A stretch of 64,000 nucleotides of DNA, taken from assembly GCF_900141895.1 (NCBI RefSeq), contig NZ_FQYT01000002.1, positions 1 to 64,000 on the forward strand. Direction: 5' to 3'. Source of the DNA: Parasporobacterium paucivorans DSM 15970. Lineage in GTDB: Bacteria > Bacillota > Clostridia > Lachnospirales > Lachnospiraceae. The position numbers and the translations under genes are program-made. Positions 43,829 to 53,410 of the stretch are shown here, in pieces; the first letter of the stretch is position 1, and every line of letters starts with the position of its first letter. Below the pieces are notes generated by a model, which saw nothing but the letters and a program-made list of their open reading frames with translations, was not told the DNA's origin and searched no databases.

Positions 43829-44710
43829 ATGAAATTTAAACTGCATTTAAAACCAATATTTAACAAAAACAGGAAGAAAAACCAGTTAAAAAGTCAATAT
43901 CTTTATATGATCATAGCAGCGGCCTGCTGCTTATTAATTGTGCTGTCCTCCCTGTACCCGTCTACTGCAAAACCATTCAAATACATCGCTACAGCCATCG
44001 TTGTTCCTGTCCAGAATGGTATGAATGAAATCGGACAATGGTTTTCCGAAAAGTCCGATTCATTGAAAAAGCTGAGTCAGGTGGTAAAGGAAAACGAAAA
44101 CCTTCAAGCCCAGGTCGATGAACTGACATTGGAAAACAGCAGGCTCATCCAGGAACAGGGAGAGCTGGCAAGGCTTCGGGAACTGTACAGCCTGGATTCC
44201 GGTTATTCCAGTTATGATAAGATTGCCGCCAAAGTTATTGCCAAAGATTCCGGAAATTGGTTTTCCACGTTTATTATCGACAAAGGATCATCCGACGGAA
44301 TTGCGGTTGATATGAATGTTATAGCCGGAAAAGGACTGGTGGGGATTGTGATCGACGTCACCCCCAACAGTGCCACCGTACGATCTATAATAGATGATTT
44401 TTCAAATGTCAGCGCCAAATTTGGAACAACCTCAGATTTATGTATAGTAAAAGGCAGTCTGCAGATGATGCAGTCCGGAATTATTGAACTTATCAATATC
44501 AATAAAAATGCGGCTGTGACGGACGGAGACATGATACTGACCTCGAATGTGAGCGATAAATATCTTCCGGATATTTTGATCGGTTATTCCGGTGGTATCA
44601 AAGATGATGCAAATAACCTGACAAAATCCGGCTATATTACACCGGTAGTCAATTTTTCAAGCCTGGAAGAGGTTCTTGTAATAAAACAGCTTAAAGAGAC
44701 GGGGGAATAG
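43829..44710 (+). CDS. mreC: Rod shape-determining protein MreC
   Basis: Bitopic membrane protein bridging MreB, MreD and PBP2. 293 residues: basic cytoplasmic tail, transmembrane helix (about 24-44), a coiled coil (about 70-115; LKKLSQVVKENENLQAQVDE) and a beta-rich extracellular domain with NWFSTFIIDKGSSDGI and SNVSDKYLPDILIGY. Nine bp before mreD. Confidence 0.96.
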   Translation: MKFKLHLKPIFNKNRKKNQLKSQYLYMIIAAACCLLIVLSSLYPSTAKPFKYIATAIVVPVQNGMNEIGQWFSEKSDSLKKLSQVVKENENLQAQVDELTLENSRLIQEQGELARLRELYSLDSGYSSYDKIAAKVIAKDSGNWFSTFIIDKGSSDGIAVDMNVIAGKGLVGIVIDVTPNSATVRSIIDDFSNVSAKFGTTSDLCIVKGSLQMMQSGIIELININKNAAVTDGDMILTSNVSDKYLPDILIGYSGGIKDDANNLTKSGYITPVVNFSSLEEVLVIKQLKETGE

Positions 44711-44718
44711 GGCGCGTT

Positions 44719-45231
44719 ATGATGAAACGAATAATTGCCGCCACCCTGATGATTCTGGTGGCGTTTTTCCTGCAAACTGCATTCTTTACAGGTGATATCT
44801 CCAAGCTTCCTGTCCCAAATCTGCTGCTGATCATTACGGTTTCATTTGGATTCATCCGCGGAACACGGACCGGCCTTATAACTGGACTGGTATGCGGTCT
44901 GTTGGCAGATGTCTTTTTTTCTGATTTTATCGGACTTAATGCCCTACTTTATATGAGCGTTGGATTTATGAATGGAGTTTTTAATAAAATATTTTTCGGC
45001 GAAGAAATCCGCCTCCCTGTCCTTCTGGTGTTCGGGAGCGACATCGCATATAACGTGGCCTTATATATTTTCATGTTCCTTTTCAGGGGAAGGCTTGATT
45101 TTTTTTATTATCTGATCCATATCATACTGCCAGAGGCGATATTTACTGCCATTATAGCATTCATAGTGTATAAGCCCATACTTATGCTGCATGAAAAATT
45201 CACAGAAGCAGAGAAGGAGAGGGAACAATGA
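44719..45231 (+). CDS. mreD: Rod shape-determining protein MreD
   Basis: Small polytopic membrane protein of the elongasome. 170 residues with five or six hydrophobic helices (LMILVAFFLQTAFF; GLITGLVCGLLADVFFSDFI; and others). Two adjacent ATG codons (44719, 44722) could start it. Its last 4 bp overlap the PBP2 gene (ATGA), so the proteins are coupled in synthesis. Confidence 0.95.
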   Translation: MMKRIIAATLMILVAFFLQTAFFTGDISKLPVPNLLLIITVSFGFIRGTRTGLITGLVCGLLADVFFSDFIGLNALLYMSVGFMNGVFNKIFFGEEIRLPVLLVFGSDIAYNVALYIFMFLFRGRLDFFYYLIHIILPEAIFTAIIAFIVYKPILMLHEKFTEAEKEREQ

Positions 45232-48056
45232 TTGAAAATATACGCGAACGAATTCAAAAGCTGATCAAATCCCGCGAATTTATTATTTGCGGCATTTGTT
45301 TTATTTTATTTTTCTTTCTTGTTATCAGAATTTTTGACCTTCAAATTGTTAAAAAGGACTATTATCTGAATAACTATATCCAAAAAGCTCAAAAGACCAT
45401 CTATTCGTCCGGAACAAGAGGAAATATATACGACAGAAATGGGAATATTCTGGCCTATAACAAACTGGCCTATTCCGTAACAATGGAAGATCTTGTGGAA
45501 AGCGGAAACACAAAAAACAATGAGCTCAATTCCATTATTTATACAGCCATATCGCTGATAGAAACAAACGGTGACACTTTGGACGGCAGCTTCCCGATTA
45601 TCCTCGATTCCGCCGGGAAACCCGAATTTTCTTTTGCGTCCGATTCTGCCAGAAATACATTCCTTATCAATGTATACGGATTATCTTCCAAAGAGGATAT
45701 AGCCACTAAAGGCCTTTCTGATGCCAGTGCCCTGGAAGTATTTACGTATATGTGCGGAAAAGACAAATACGAATTAGGAGACGAATACTCCACAGACATG
45801 AAATTAAAGATTCTGACGGTCCGATATAACCTGTCACTGAATTCTTATCAGAAATATATAACCACGACCATCGCTTCCGATGTGAGCGACAAGACTGTGG
45901 CTGCTATATATGAGAACTCAACGAAACTTACCGGTGTGACTATAAGTGAAGGATCCATAAGGGTGTATGATGAATCTTCATGTTTTTCACATATCCTGGG
46001 ATACACAGGACTAATCTCAGATGAACAGCTGCAAGAGCTGAACGCGGCGGGTGGTGATTATGTTTCCGGGGATATGGTTGGTAAATCCGGAATCGAGGAA
46101 GTGATGGACACTTATCTCCAGGGTAAAAGAGGGGAAGAAACGGTATTTGTAAACAGCCTGGGTTCTATAATTGAATCTGTGAGCAAAACAAATCCCGAGG
46201 CAGGAAATGATGTCTACCTGACCATCGACAAGAATCTTCAAATCGCATCCTACAATATCCTTGAGCAAAAACTTGCTGGAATACTGTACAGTAAAATAAA
46301 AAATGGTGATGTTCAGAATACTGCAAACAGCACTATGAATATCGGAATCAAAGAAGTGTATTTCCAAATGATAAATAACAATGTTCTTGATCTGAATTCA
46401 TTTTCAGATGATGGAGCAACAGACAACGAAAAACGGGTGTACAGCAAATTTAAAGGAAAATTCGATTCTGTACAGTCCTACTTAAGCTCTCAATTATATG
46501 ATCAGGGTCAGACCACGCTGTCTGCAATGCCTGAAGAATACCAGACGTATGTGCATTATATTTTTGATCTTTTGAAAAATGACAATATTCTGGTCGAAGA
46601 CAACATTGATACAAAGGATGAAACTTATGTTGCCTGGAATAATGGAAGTATTGGTTTGAGTGAGTTTCTGTCGCATGCTATTGCAGAAAACTGGATTGAT
46701 GCATCCAATATCTCCCCCGACAGCCGTTATGCAGACTCGGACCAGATATATGCTGCCCTGGCAGAATATATCTTATCAAATCTTTCTTCAGATTCCGGTT
46801 TCAGTAAGAAGATTTATTACTACCTGATTGAAAATGGAACGATAAGCGGAAATGAAATATGCATGCTGCTTTTTGATCAGGGTGTACTTGCCGCCGATGA
46901 GGCTTCCTACACATCCCTGGCTTCTGGAAATGGAGGCACTGCGTACAATTTCATGATGGAGCAGATCCGGCTTATACATATTACACCAGCCCAGATTGCC
47001 CTGGACCCTTGTTCCGGTTCCGTAACTGTAACTGATCCTGATAACGGAAATGTGCTGGCTCTTGTGACATATCCCGGTTATGACAACAACCTGCTTTCCG
47101 GTAAAGTCGATGCAAAGTACTGGAACAGCCTGAATAATGATTTGTCACTTCCTCTTTATAATCGGGCCACTCAGTCCCGGATGGCGCCTGGTTCAACCTT
47201 TAAGATGGTTTCCGCAGTCGCCGGAATGGAGTCCGGAGTCATAACGCCGGGTACCCTGATTCATGACGAGGGACTTTTCACAAAAATCTCTCCGAACGCA
47301 AAATGTTGGAAATATCCGTCAAGCCATGGGGATGTGAATGTAGTGGGCGCTCTCAGCGTTTCCTGCAACTACTTCTTTTACGAAGTAGGCTATCGTCTCA
47401 GTCTTGGTCAGACAGGTGTATACGACAGCAACCAGGGACTTTCCGTTATTAAAAAATATGCAGAAATGCTTGGTCTGACATCCCTTTCCGGAGTGGAAAT
47501 ACTGGAAAATGATCCTCTTTTTTCTAAGACGGATGCCGTAAGAACGGCTATTGGACAGGGATCCAACGCCTATACTGGCGTCCAGCTGGCAAGATATGTG
47601 AATACTGTTGCAAACTCTGGAAAAAATTACAGCCTTACGCTTCTTAATAAGGTTGTAACACCCAGTGGTACTGTCGAGAAAGAATTCAAGCCTAATCTGG
47701 AAAGCACCGCCGCCGTTTCTCAGAGTACATGGGATGCTGTTCATCAGGGCATGCGATCTGTGGCAACCACAGGAACGGGAGCCAAAACCTTTAAGGATTT
47801 CCCAATTGAAGTAGCAGCAAAATCAGGTACGGCACAGGAAAATGCCCTTCGATCCAATCATGCCGTTTATGTTGCTTACGCACCTTATTCAGCGCCCGAA
47901 ATGGCAATGAGCGTAGTGATACCATACGGTGACTCTTCTGGTTACTGTGCGGAAGTCGTCAGGGATATCATAAATTTTTATTTCAATGGCCCGGGAGAAA
48001 CCAGCATCGAAGATGGCACTGCGAGCGTACCATCGTCTGGTATTGTCGGTGACTAA
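45228..48056 (+). CDS. mrdA: Penicillin-binding protein 2 with large internal insert
   Basis: Monofunctional class B transpeptidase that crosslinks peptidoglycan in cell elongation, anchored by one helix (about 17-38). 942 residues, far longer than the 600-700 usual for PBP2. Catalytic motifs are intact: Ser656-x-x-Lys659 (STFK), Ser712-Cys-Asn714, and KSGT at 865-868. Between LTIDKNLQ (from residue 331) and SGSVTVTDPDNGNVLAL (from about 596) lie about 250 residues, acidic and Asn/Ser/Tyr-rich, where standard PBP2 has only about 15-20. It is encoded with mreBCD and rodA, its glycosyltransferase partner. Confidence 0.95.
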   Translation: MIENIRERIQKLIKSREFIICGICFILFFFLVIRIFDLQIVKKDYYLNNYIQKAQKTIYSSGTRGNIYDRNGNILAYNKLAYSVTMEDLVESGNTKNNELNSIIYTAISLIETNGDTLDGSFPIILDSAGKPEFSFASDSARNTFLINVYGLSSKEDIATKGLSDASALEVFTYMCGKDKYELGDEYSTDMKLKILTVRYNLSLNSYQKYITTTIASDVSDKTVAAIYENSTKLTGVTISEGSIRVYDESSCFSHILGYTGLISDEQLQELNAAGGDYVSGDMVGKSGIEEVMDTYLQGKRGEETVFVNSLGSIIESVSKTNPEAGNDVYLTIDKNLQIASYNILEQKLAGILYSKIKNGDVQNTANSTMNIGIKEVYFQMINNNVLDLNSFSDDGATDNEKRVYSKFKGKFDSVQSYLSSQLYDQGQTTLSAMPEEYQTYVHYIFDLLKNDNILVEDNIDTKDETYVAWNNGSIGLSEFLSHAIAENWIDASNISPDSRYADSDQIYAALAEYILSNLSSDSGFSKKIYYYLIENGTISGNEICMLLFDQGVLAADEASYTSLASGNGGTAYNFMMEQIRLIHITPAQIALDPCSGSVTVTDPDNGNVLALVTYPGYDNNLLSGKVDAKYWNSLNNDLSLPLYNRATQSRMAPGSTFKMVSAVAGMESGVITPGTLIHDEGLFTKISPNAKCWKYPSSHGDVNVVGALSVSCNYFFYEVGYRLSLGQTGVYDSNQGLSVIKKYAEMLGLTSLSGVEILENDPLFSKTDAVRTAIGQGSNAYTGVQLARYVNTVANSGKNYSLTLLNKVVTPSGTVEKEFKPNLESTAAVSQSTWDAVHQGMRSVATTGTGAKTFKDFPIEVAAKSGTAQENALRSNHAVYVAYAPYSAPEMAMSVVIPYGDSSGYCAEVVRDIINFYFNGPGETSIEDGTASVPSSGIVGD

Positions 48057-48082
48057 AACAATCATGAAAAAGGAGTTATTCA

Positions 48083-48754
48083 ATGAAAAATTCAGTGATG
48101 ATAAAAGGTAATAAATATGGTATAGTTCTAGTGTTGGATGCCATTCAGCCTTTTGATGACTTAAAGCTCCAAATTGCCGAAAAATTCGGTGAAGCCTCCA
48201 AGTTTTTTGGAAAATGCTCCCTTGCATTATCGTTTGAAGGACGGCAGCTTTCTGATACAGAAGAGCAGGAGGTTGTAGATATCATCAGTGAAAATTCTGA
48301 TATTTCCATCATCTGTATTGCTGACAGCAATAAATCCCGGGAAACAATGTTCAAGAAATCAGTCGACGAAAAGCTGGGGCAGATTTCATCCAATCTTGGC
48401 GAGTTTTATAAAGGGACGCTCCGCTCCGGACAAGCCTTGGAGAGTGATAACAGTCTGGTCATACTCGGTGATGTGAATCCGGGTGCTCGTGTTGCGTCAG
48501 GAGGAAGCGTTGTGGTACTTGGCGCTCTCAAAGGGACCGTATATGCGGGAGTATCAGGCAATATGAACTCCTTCGTAGTAGCTCTCGAAATGAATCCACT
48601 CCAGATTAAAATCGGTGACGTAATCGCAAGGCGTCCGGATAATTCAGGGGACAAGAGCGATGGAAATGCCCAGGTTAAAATTGCATTTCTGGAAGGCGGC
48701 GATATTTATATAGAGCCACTTAGCAAGGAAGTGCTAAGCGAAATCCGTTTTTAA
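48083..48754 (+). CDS. minC: Septum site-determining protein MinC
   Basis: Inhibitor of FtsZ assembly away from midcell. 223 residues: N-terminal FtsZ-binding domain (1-100), then the C-terminal beta-helix that binds MinD, with the repeats LGDVNPGARVASGGSVVVLG and GALKGTVYAGVSG. RBS AAGGAG. First of the minC-minD-minE set, 26 bp after PBP2. Confidence 0.97.
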   Translation: MKNSVMIKGNKYGIVLVLDAIQPFDDLKLQIAEKFGEASKFFGKCSLALSFEGRQLSDTEEQEVVDIISENSDISIICIADSNKSRETMFKKSVDEKLGQISSNLGEFYKGTLRSGQALESDNSLVILGDVNPGARVASGGSVVVLGALKGTVYAGVSGNMNSFVVALEMNPLQIKIGDVIARRPDNSGDKSDGNAQVKIAFLEGGDIYIEPLSKEVLSEIRF

Positions 48755-48793
48755 TAAAACAAAAGTATAAATAAAGATTCGAGGAGGAATTAT

Positions 48794-49585
48794 ATGAGTG
48801 AAGTAATAGTCATCACATCCGGAAAAGGGGGGGTTGGAAAAACCACGACAACCGCAAATCTGGGAACCGGCCTGGCTCAATTGAATAAAAAAGTGGTTCT
48901 GATTGATACCGACATAGGCCTAAGAAATCTGGATGTCGTGTTAGGCCTCGAAAACAGAATCGTTTATAATCTGGTTGACGTAGTAGAAGGAAACTGCCGT
49001 ATAAAACAGGCACTGATCAAGGATAAAAAATATCCCGAATTATATCTTCTTCCATCAGCCCAGACGAGAGATAAATCAAGTGTTTCCCCTGAACAGATGA
49101 AGATATTGGTGGAGGAGCTTAAGGATGAGTTCGATTATATTATCCTTGACTGCCCGGCGGGAATCGAACAGGGCTTTAAAAATGCCATAGCCAGTGCAGA
49201 CAGAGCCATTGTCGTTACAAATCCTGAAGTATCCGCAATTCGGGATGCTGACAGGATTGTCGGCCTGCTTGAGGCCAACGGCATAAACAAAATCGACCTT
49301 ATCGTAAACAAGATAAGAATGGATATGGTCAAAAGGGGAGACATGATGTCCATTGATGATGTAGTGGATATACTAGCCATTAACCTTATTGGAGCTGTCC
49401 CAGATGATGAAAACATCGTTATTTCCACCAACCGGGGAGAGCCGGTGGCAGGAACAGACTCAAGAGCAGGAAAAGCCTATATGAACATTGTCAGACGCAT
49501 TATGGGTGAAGACATTCCACTTGAAAACCTTGATGTTAATATAGGATTCTGGACCAAACTGTCCGGACTGTTCAAGAAAAACTAA
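48794..49585 (+). CDS. minD: Septum site-determining protein MinD
   Basis: Membrane-associated ParA-type ATPase that carries MinC and oscillates with MinE. 263 residues. Deviant Walker A SGKGGVGKTTTTANLG near residue 9, DTDIGLRNLDVVLGLENRI, and a C-terminal amphipathic membrane-targeting helix (GFWTKLSGLFKKN). RBS GAGGAGG. Confidence 0.98.
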   Translation: MSEVIVITSGKGGVGKTTTTANLGTGLAQLNKKVVLIDTDIGLRNLDVVLGLENRIVYNLVDVVEGNCRIKQALIKDKKYPELYLLPSAQTRDKSSVSPEQMKILVEELKDEFDYIILDCPAGIEQGFKNAIASADRAIVVTNPEVSAIRDADRIVGLLEANGINKIDLIVNKIRMDMVKRGDMMSIDDVVDILAINLIGAVPDDENIVISTNRGEPVAGTDSRAGKAYMNIVRRIMGEDIPLENLDVNIGFWTKLSGLFKKN

Positions 49586-49600
49586 CTGAAAAGGAGAATA

Positions 49601-49873
49601 ATGATGGGTTTATTTGATATTTTCAACAAAAAAAAAGCTTCTAGTAATGTAGCAAAGGACAGGCTGAAACTTTTGCTGGTTTCAGACAGGTCGAACTGTA
49701 ATCCAGAAATAATGGAACAAATTAAAAATGATATCATTGCGGTTATATCAAAATATATGGAAATTGACCTTGAGGGATTGGATATTCAGATAACGCAGAC
49801 GGATTCTGACGGACCAAACGGAAAGGTTCCGGCTTTGTATGCCAATATCCCAATTAAAGAAGTTAAACACTAA
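49601..49873 (+). CDS. minE: Cell division topological specificity factor MinE
   Basis: A 90-residue MinE that stimulates MinD ATPase and drives Min oscillation. The N-terminal membrane-targeting/anti-MinCD segment (GLFDIFNKKKASSNVAKDRL) and the dimerising beta-strand domain (LDIQITQTDSDG) are visible. Two ATG codons lie in tandem at the start, after AAGGAG. MinE, unlike the Bacillus MinJ system, is common in Clostridia; note that DivIVA is also encoded in this window (54676-55128). Confidence 0.96.
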   Translation: MMGLFDIFNKKKASSNVAKDRLKLLLVSDRSNCNPEIMEQIKNDIIAVISKYMEIDLEGLDIQITQTDSDGPNGKVPALYANIPIKEVKH

Positions 49874-49900
49874 CTCAGGTTTGAGTTTAAAGAGGTAATA

Positions 49901-51049
49901 ATGAAATCAAGATTTGAATACATGATCAATATGTTAAAGCGTTATAATTTCCGGAATCTTAATATCAGGCTTATTATTTATGTCCTTGTACTTACAATTC
50001 TGGGAATCAATGTCATATCAAGTGCAACGGATTCCTCCGTATATGAAGCGAAACAGGTGCTCGGTTTCATTATCGGACTTGTAATTATGGTGGCCCTGAC
50101 CCTTATCAGTTATAATTTCTTGCTTAGATACTATTGGATTATATATGGACTGAATCTCGCAATGCTGCTTTCAGTGCTAATATTTGGCGAAAGCGCTAAA
50201 GGGGCTCAACGCTGGATTGATTTTGGCTTCTTCCAAATCCAGCCTTCTGAGTTTTCCAAGATTCTGATTGTTCTTTTCGTGGCACAATTCATTGTTAAAC
50301 ACAAGGATAAAATCAATGACATAAAATTTTTAGCGACTCTTTTAATTTTGTACCTGATACCACTTGCCTTGATTTTCAAACAACCCAATTTATCAACTTC
50401 TATAGTTTTTTTCATATTGTTTTGTGTTATAATGTTCATAGCTGGTCTGAGTTACAAAATTATTGGTGTTATATTCGCCGTTACCATACCCATTGCTATC
50501 ATACTTGGAATACTAGTGATGCAGCCGAACCAGTCAATTCTTGCACCACATCAGTACGACAGACTTGTTGGCTTTTTTGAAAAAGACAATGAGATTGCTG
50601 CACGGATCAGATACCAGCAGGAAAATTCTGTGATGGCAATTGGTTCCGGTGGCCTTTTTGGAAAAGGACTGAATAATAATACAATAACCAGTGTTAAAAA
50701 TGCGAATTTTATTTCAGAACCCCAGACCGACTTTATCTATACAATCATAGGGGAAGAGCTTGGATTTGTAGGAGCAGCTGCCGTAATAATACTGCTGGCC
50801 CTGATTACTTTTGAATGTTTCAGGGCAGGAAGCAGAGCCCCCAACCTGGCGGGGCGGCTTATATGCTGTGGTTTTGGCGCGCAGATTGGTTTTCAGGCGA
50901 TCATTAATTTAGCCGTTGCCACAATGCTTATTCCTAATACCGGACTTACGCTTCCTTTTGTAAGTTACGGTCTGAGCTCATTGACCAGCGCGTTTGCCGG
51001 TGTCGGTCTTGTTTTGAATATTGATTTACAGCGAAGACTAACTTATTAG
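49901..51049 (+). CDS. rodA: SEDS-family peptidoglycan glycosyltransferase RodA
   Basis: Polytopic glycosyltransferase that polymerises lipid II with PBP2 during elongation. 382 residues with about ten hydrophobic helices. SEDS signatures: [26 protein letters not shown] and the C-terminal [20 protein letters not shown]. Its position with mreBCD, PBP2 and minCDE argues for RodA rather than FtsW or SpoVE. Confidence 0.95.
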   Translation: MKSRFEYMINMLKRYNFRNLNIRLIIYVLVLTILGINVISSATDSSVYEAKQVLGFIIGLVIMVALTLISYNFLLRYYWIIYGLNLAMLLSVLIFGESAKGAQRWIDFGFFQIQPSEFSKILIVLFVAQFIVKHKDKINDIKFLATLLILYLIPLALIFKQPNLSTSIVFFILFCVIMFIAGLSYKIIGVIFAVTIPIAIILGILVMQPNQSILAPHQYDRLVGFFEKDNEIAARIRYQQENSVMAIGSGGLFGKGLNNNTITSVKNANFISEPQTDFIYTIIGEELGFVGAAAVIILLALITFECFRAGSRAPNLAGRLICCGFGAQIGFQAIINLAVATMLIPNTGLTLPFVSYGLSSLTSAFAGVGLVLNIDLQRRLTY

Positions 51050-51059
51050 GAGGATTTAT

Positions 51060-51455
51060 ATGAATATTGGGTTGATTGCACATGATTCCAAAAAGAAATT
51101 GATGCAGAACTTCTGCATTGCATACAGGGGAATACTTAGTAAACATACCCTCTATGCAACAGGTACTACGGGACGGCTAGTTGAGGAGGTTACCAATCTG
51201 GAGATACATAAGTTTCTAGCCGGCCATCTGGGTGGGGAACGGCAGCTGGGAGCACAGATAGAGTGCAATCAGATTGATCTTGTGATTTTCCTTAGGGATC
51301 CATTAAGACCGAATTCCCATGAACCGGATGTTAACAGAGTGTTCCGGTTATGTGACATGCATAATATTCCTTTAGCGACAAATTTAGCGACAGCTGAACT
51401 TCTTGTCAAATCACTTGAACGGGGAGATTTGGACTGGCGTAACTTTTGCAAATAG
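51060..51455 (+). CDS. mgsA: Methylglyoxal synthase
   Basis: Converts dihydroxyacetone phosphate to methylglyoxal and phosphate, a bypass of lower glycolysis under phosphate limitation. 131 residues, usual for the family (about 130-150). Motifs are [14 protein letters not shown] at the start, ATGTTGRL (phosphate binding) and [10 protein letters not shown] with the FLRDPL loop holding the catalytic aspartate. RBS GGAGG, 10 bp after rodA, in the same operon. Confidence 0.96.
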   Translation: MNIGLIAHDSKKKLMQNFCIAYRGILSKHTLYATGTTGRLVEEVTNLEIHKFLAGHLGGERQLGAQIECNQIDLVIFLRDPLRPNSHEPDVNRVFRLCDMHNIPLATNLATAELLVKSLERGDLDWRNFCK

Positions 51456-51494
51456 AAATTTAAATTTAATATTGAATTTAAGGAGGAGATTGCT

Positions 51495-51917
51495 ATGGTT
51501 CAAATCATTGCAGGCAGCAAGGGTAAGGGCAAGACAAAGGTCCTGATTGAAAAAGCAAATGAGGTCGTCAAAAGCGCTATGGGGCAGGTCATATACCTGG
51601 ATAAGAATGCAAAACACATGTACGAATTAAACCCAGCAATAAGGTTGATCAATGTATTGGAATATCCTATCGAAAATAAAGATGATCTGTTAGGATTCAT
51701 AAGTGGATTAATATCAGGGAATCATGATATAGATACAATATTTGTTGACAGTCTGCTTACTTTAGCGAACATCCCACAGGAAGAGAATATTGCACCTTTG
51801 CTAGGGCGGATTGCATCAGTTTCCAATAAATTCAATATTAAATTTGTTTTGTGCATATCAAGAAATGCGGAAGAAATTCCTGCAGAATTCAGGGATAATA
51901 TTATAGTTTCCCTGTAA
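51495..51917 (+). CDS. Unrecognised small P-loop protein
   Basis: A 140-residue protein with a clear Walker A, GSKGKGKT at residues 7-14, and a Walker B-like strand IDTIFVDSLLTLA near 78-90. No sensor, lid or DNA-binding domain is seen, so it is a minimal single-domain NTPase. A beta-alpha-beta pattern is evident throughout. RBS AAGGAGG 6 nt before the ATG. It ends the mre-min-rodA-mgsA cluster, 39 bp after mgsA, and is followed by a long hairpin. It could be a kinase-like or PilT-like remnant, or a regulator of division genes; the function is unknown. Confidence 0.75.
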   Translation: MVQIIAGSKGKGKTKVLIEKANEVVKSAMGQVIYLDKNAKHMYELNPAIRLINVLEYPIENKDDLLGFISGLISGNHDIDTIFVDSLLTLANIPQEENIAPLLGRIASVSNKFNIKFVLCISRNAEEIPAEFRDNIIVSL

Positions 51918-51937
51918 TTTTCATAACAGGCGGTTAC

Positions 51938-51988
51938 AATAGAGAACACTTCTTCTCATATAGATGCAGGGAAATGTTCTCTATTATT
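51938..51988 (+). terminator. Terminator-like hairpin after the mre-min cluster
   Basis: AATAGAGAACA (51938-51948) pairs perfectly with TGTTCTCTATT (51975-51985) across a 26-nt loop; the tail is ATTATTTT. Probably ends the radC-to-51917 operon. Confidence 0.6.
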
Positions 51989-52019
51989 ATTTTAACCGGT
52001 AAAACGGCTGGAGGACAGA

Positions 52020-53396
52020 ATGGCTGGCAACAACAGACGGGTAACTAAATACAGGAAAAGAAGAAATATCAACATCGGCATTATTATCTTCGGAATTACC
52101 TTCATTTATATTGTGATTAATGTATTTCTCTATTTTTCAAGGGATCAGGTGACTATATACGAAGTAGTGGAGGGCAAGACAGGAAGCAGCACCGATAATT
52201 ATTTTACCGGAGTTATACTGCGGGATGAGGTTCCTTTATATGCTTCCGTTTCAGGATATATCAATTATTTTCAGAGAAACGCATCCCATGTTTCAATAGG
52301 GACCGGCCTCTATACTGTCGATGAAAGCGGACAGCTTGCTGCCACAATCGCCGAAAAGGCTGAAGAGGGTAACATTCTGACCGAGGAGAGTATTGGGGAG
52401 ATCAGAGACAGCATCAATGAATTCACTCTGGGATTTTCTGCCTCTGATTTTTCAACCGTTTATGATTTGAAGTACGGAATGGAATCTTTGATTTTTGAAA
52501 ATTACAATACCAGTCTTTTGACATCTGTTGATATGTCACAGTTCCAGATCGTGACTTCCCCACAGGTCGGTACTTTTCTAAACTATACGGATGGATACGA
52601 AGGGCTGACCTCCGATACGATTACAGCCTCAAACTTTGATGAAACGGTTTATTCGAAAAAAGCCATTACAAGCGGTGATTTGACCGAGTCCGGTTCCTCT
52701 GTTGGAAAGATTGTGACAAGCGATGTCTGGACGCTGATAATTCAGTTAAATGACTCACAATATGAAAAATACAAGGACAAAACATCATTGAAAGTCAAAT
52801 TCGTGGATAATGATCTGACTTCATTCGGGGATTTCAGTGTGATGGATAAAGATGGTGTCCACTTTGGTGTCCTGCGTTTTGATAAATTTGGAATCCATTT
52901 TTTTAATGACAGATTTTTGGATATCAAGATTCTGGATTCTGAGACAAGCGGCTTCAAAGTTCCCAAAACGTCAGTGGTTGAAAAGGATTTTTATGTAATA
53001 CCTGTAGAGTTCCTTGCCACCGGTGGAAACAATAGCGAGAAAGGGTTCTATAAACAGGTATTTACGGACAAAATGGAGGCCAGTGTCGTATTCGTTGCCC
53101 CGGATATTTATTATCAGTCAGATAAATACTGTTATGTCCAAACCTCAGCTTTTAAAGAGGGGGATATTGTAGTCAAAAATGATTCCAATTCCCAATTCCA
53201 GGTTGGAGAAACAGAACCTTTAAAAGGTGTATATAATGTCAATAACGGCTATACAAATTTCAGACAGATTGTAATACTGGGAGAAACAAGCGATTATTAT
53301 ATTGTAGCCCAAAATACAAGCTTTGGCTTAAGGATATACGATAATATAATTCTTGATGTTTCCGGAACTAAGGAAAATCAAGTTATTTACCAGTAG
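52020..53396 (+). CDS. HlyD-like membrane-anchored protein next to the sepF cluster
   Basis: A 458-residue protein with a basic N-terminus, one transmembrane helix (about 19-40) and a large extracytoplasmic beta-rich part resembling HlyD/membrane-fusion proteins (barrel-sandwich start TGVILRDEVPLYASVSGYIN; later HFGVLRFDKFGIHFFNDRF). There is no ABC or other transporter gene beside it. It is 14 bp before the ylmE gene and leads the sepF-divIVA cluster, a location seen in related Clostridia, so a role at the division site or envelope is possible; this is inference. Family call moderate. Confidence 0.75.
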   Translation: MAGNNRRVTKYRKRRNINIGIIIFGITFIYIVINVFLYFSRDQVTIYEVVEGKTGSSTDNYFTGVILRDEVPLYASVSGYINYFQRNASHVSIGTGLYTVDESGQLAATIAEKAEEGNILTEESIGEIRDSINEFTLGFSASDFSTVYDLKYGMESLIFENYNTSLLTSVDMSQFQIVTSPQVGTFLNYTDGYEGLTSDTITASNFDETVYSKKAITSGDLTESGSSVGKIVTSDVWTLIIQLNDSQYEKYKDKTSLKVKFVDNDLTSFGDFSVMDKDGVHFGVLRFDKFGIHFFNDRFLDIKILDSETSGFKVPKTSVVEKDFYVIPVEFLATGGNNSEKGFYKQVFTDKMEASVVFVAPDIYYQSDKYCYVQTSAFKEGDIVVKNDSNSQFQVGETEPLKGVYNVNNGYTNFRQIVILGETSDYYIVAQNTSFGLRIYDNIILDVSGTKENQVIYQ

Positions 53397-53410
53397 TACA
53401 GGAGGACAAT

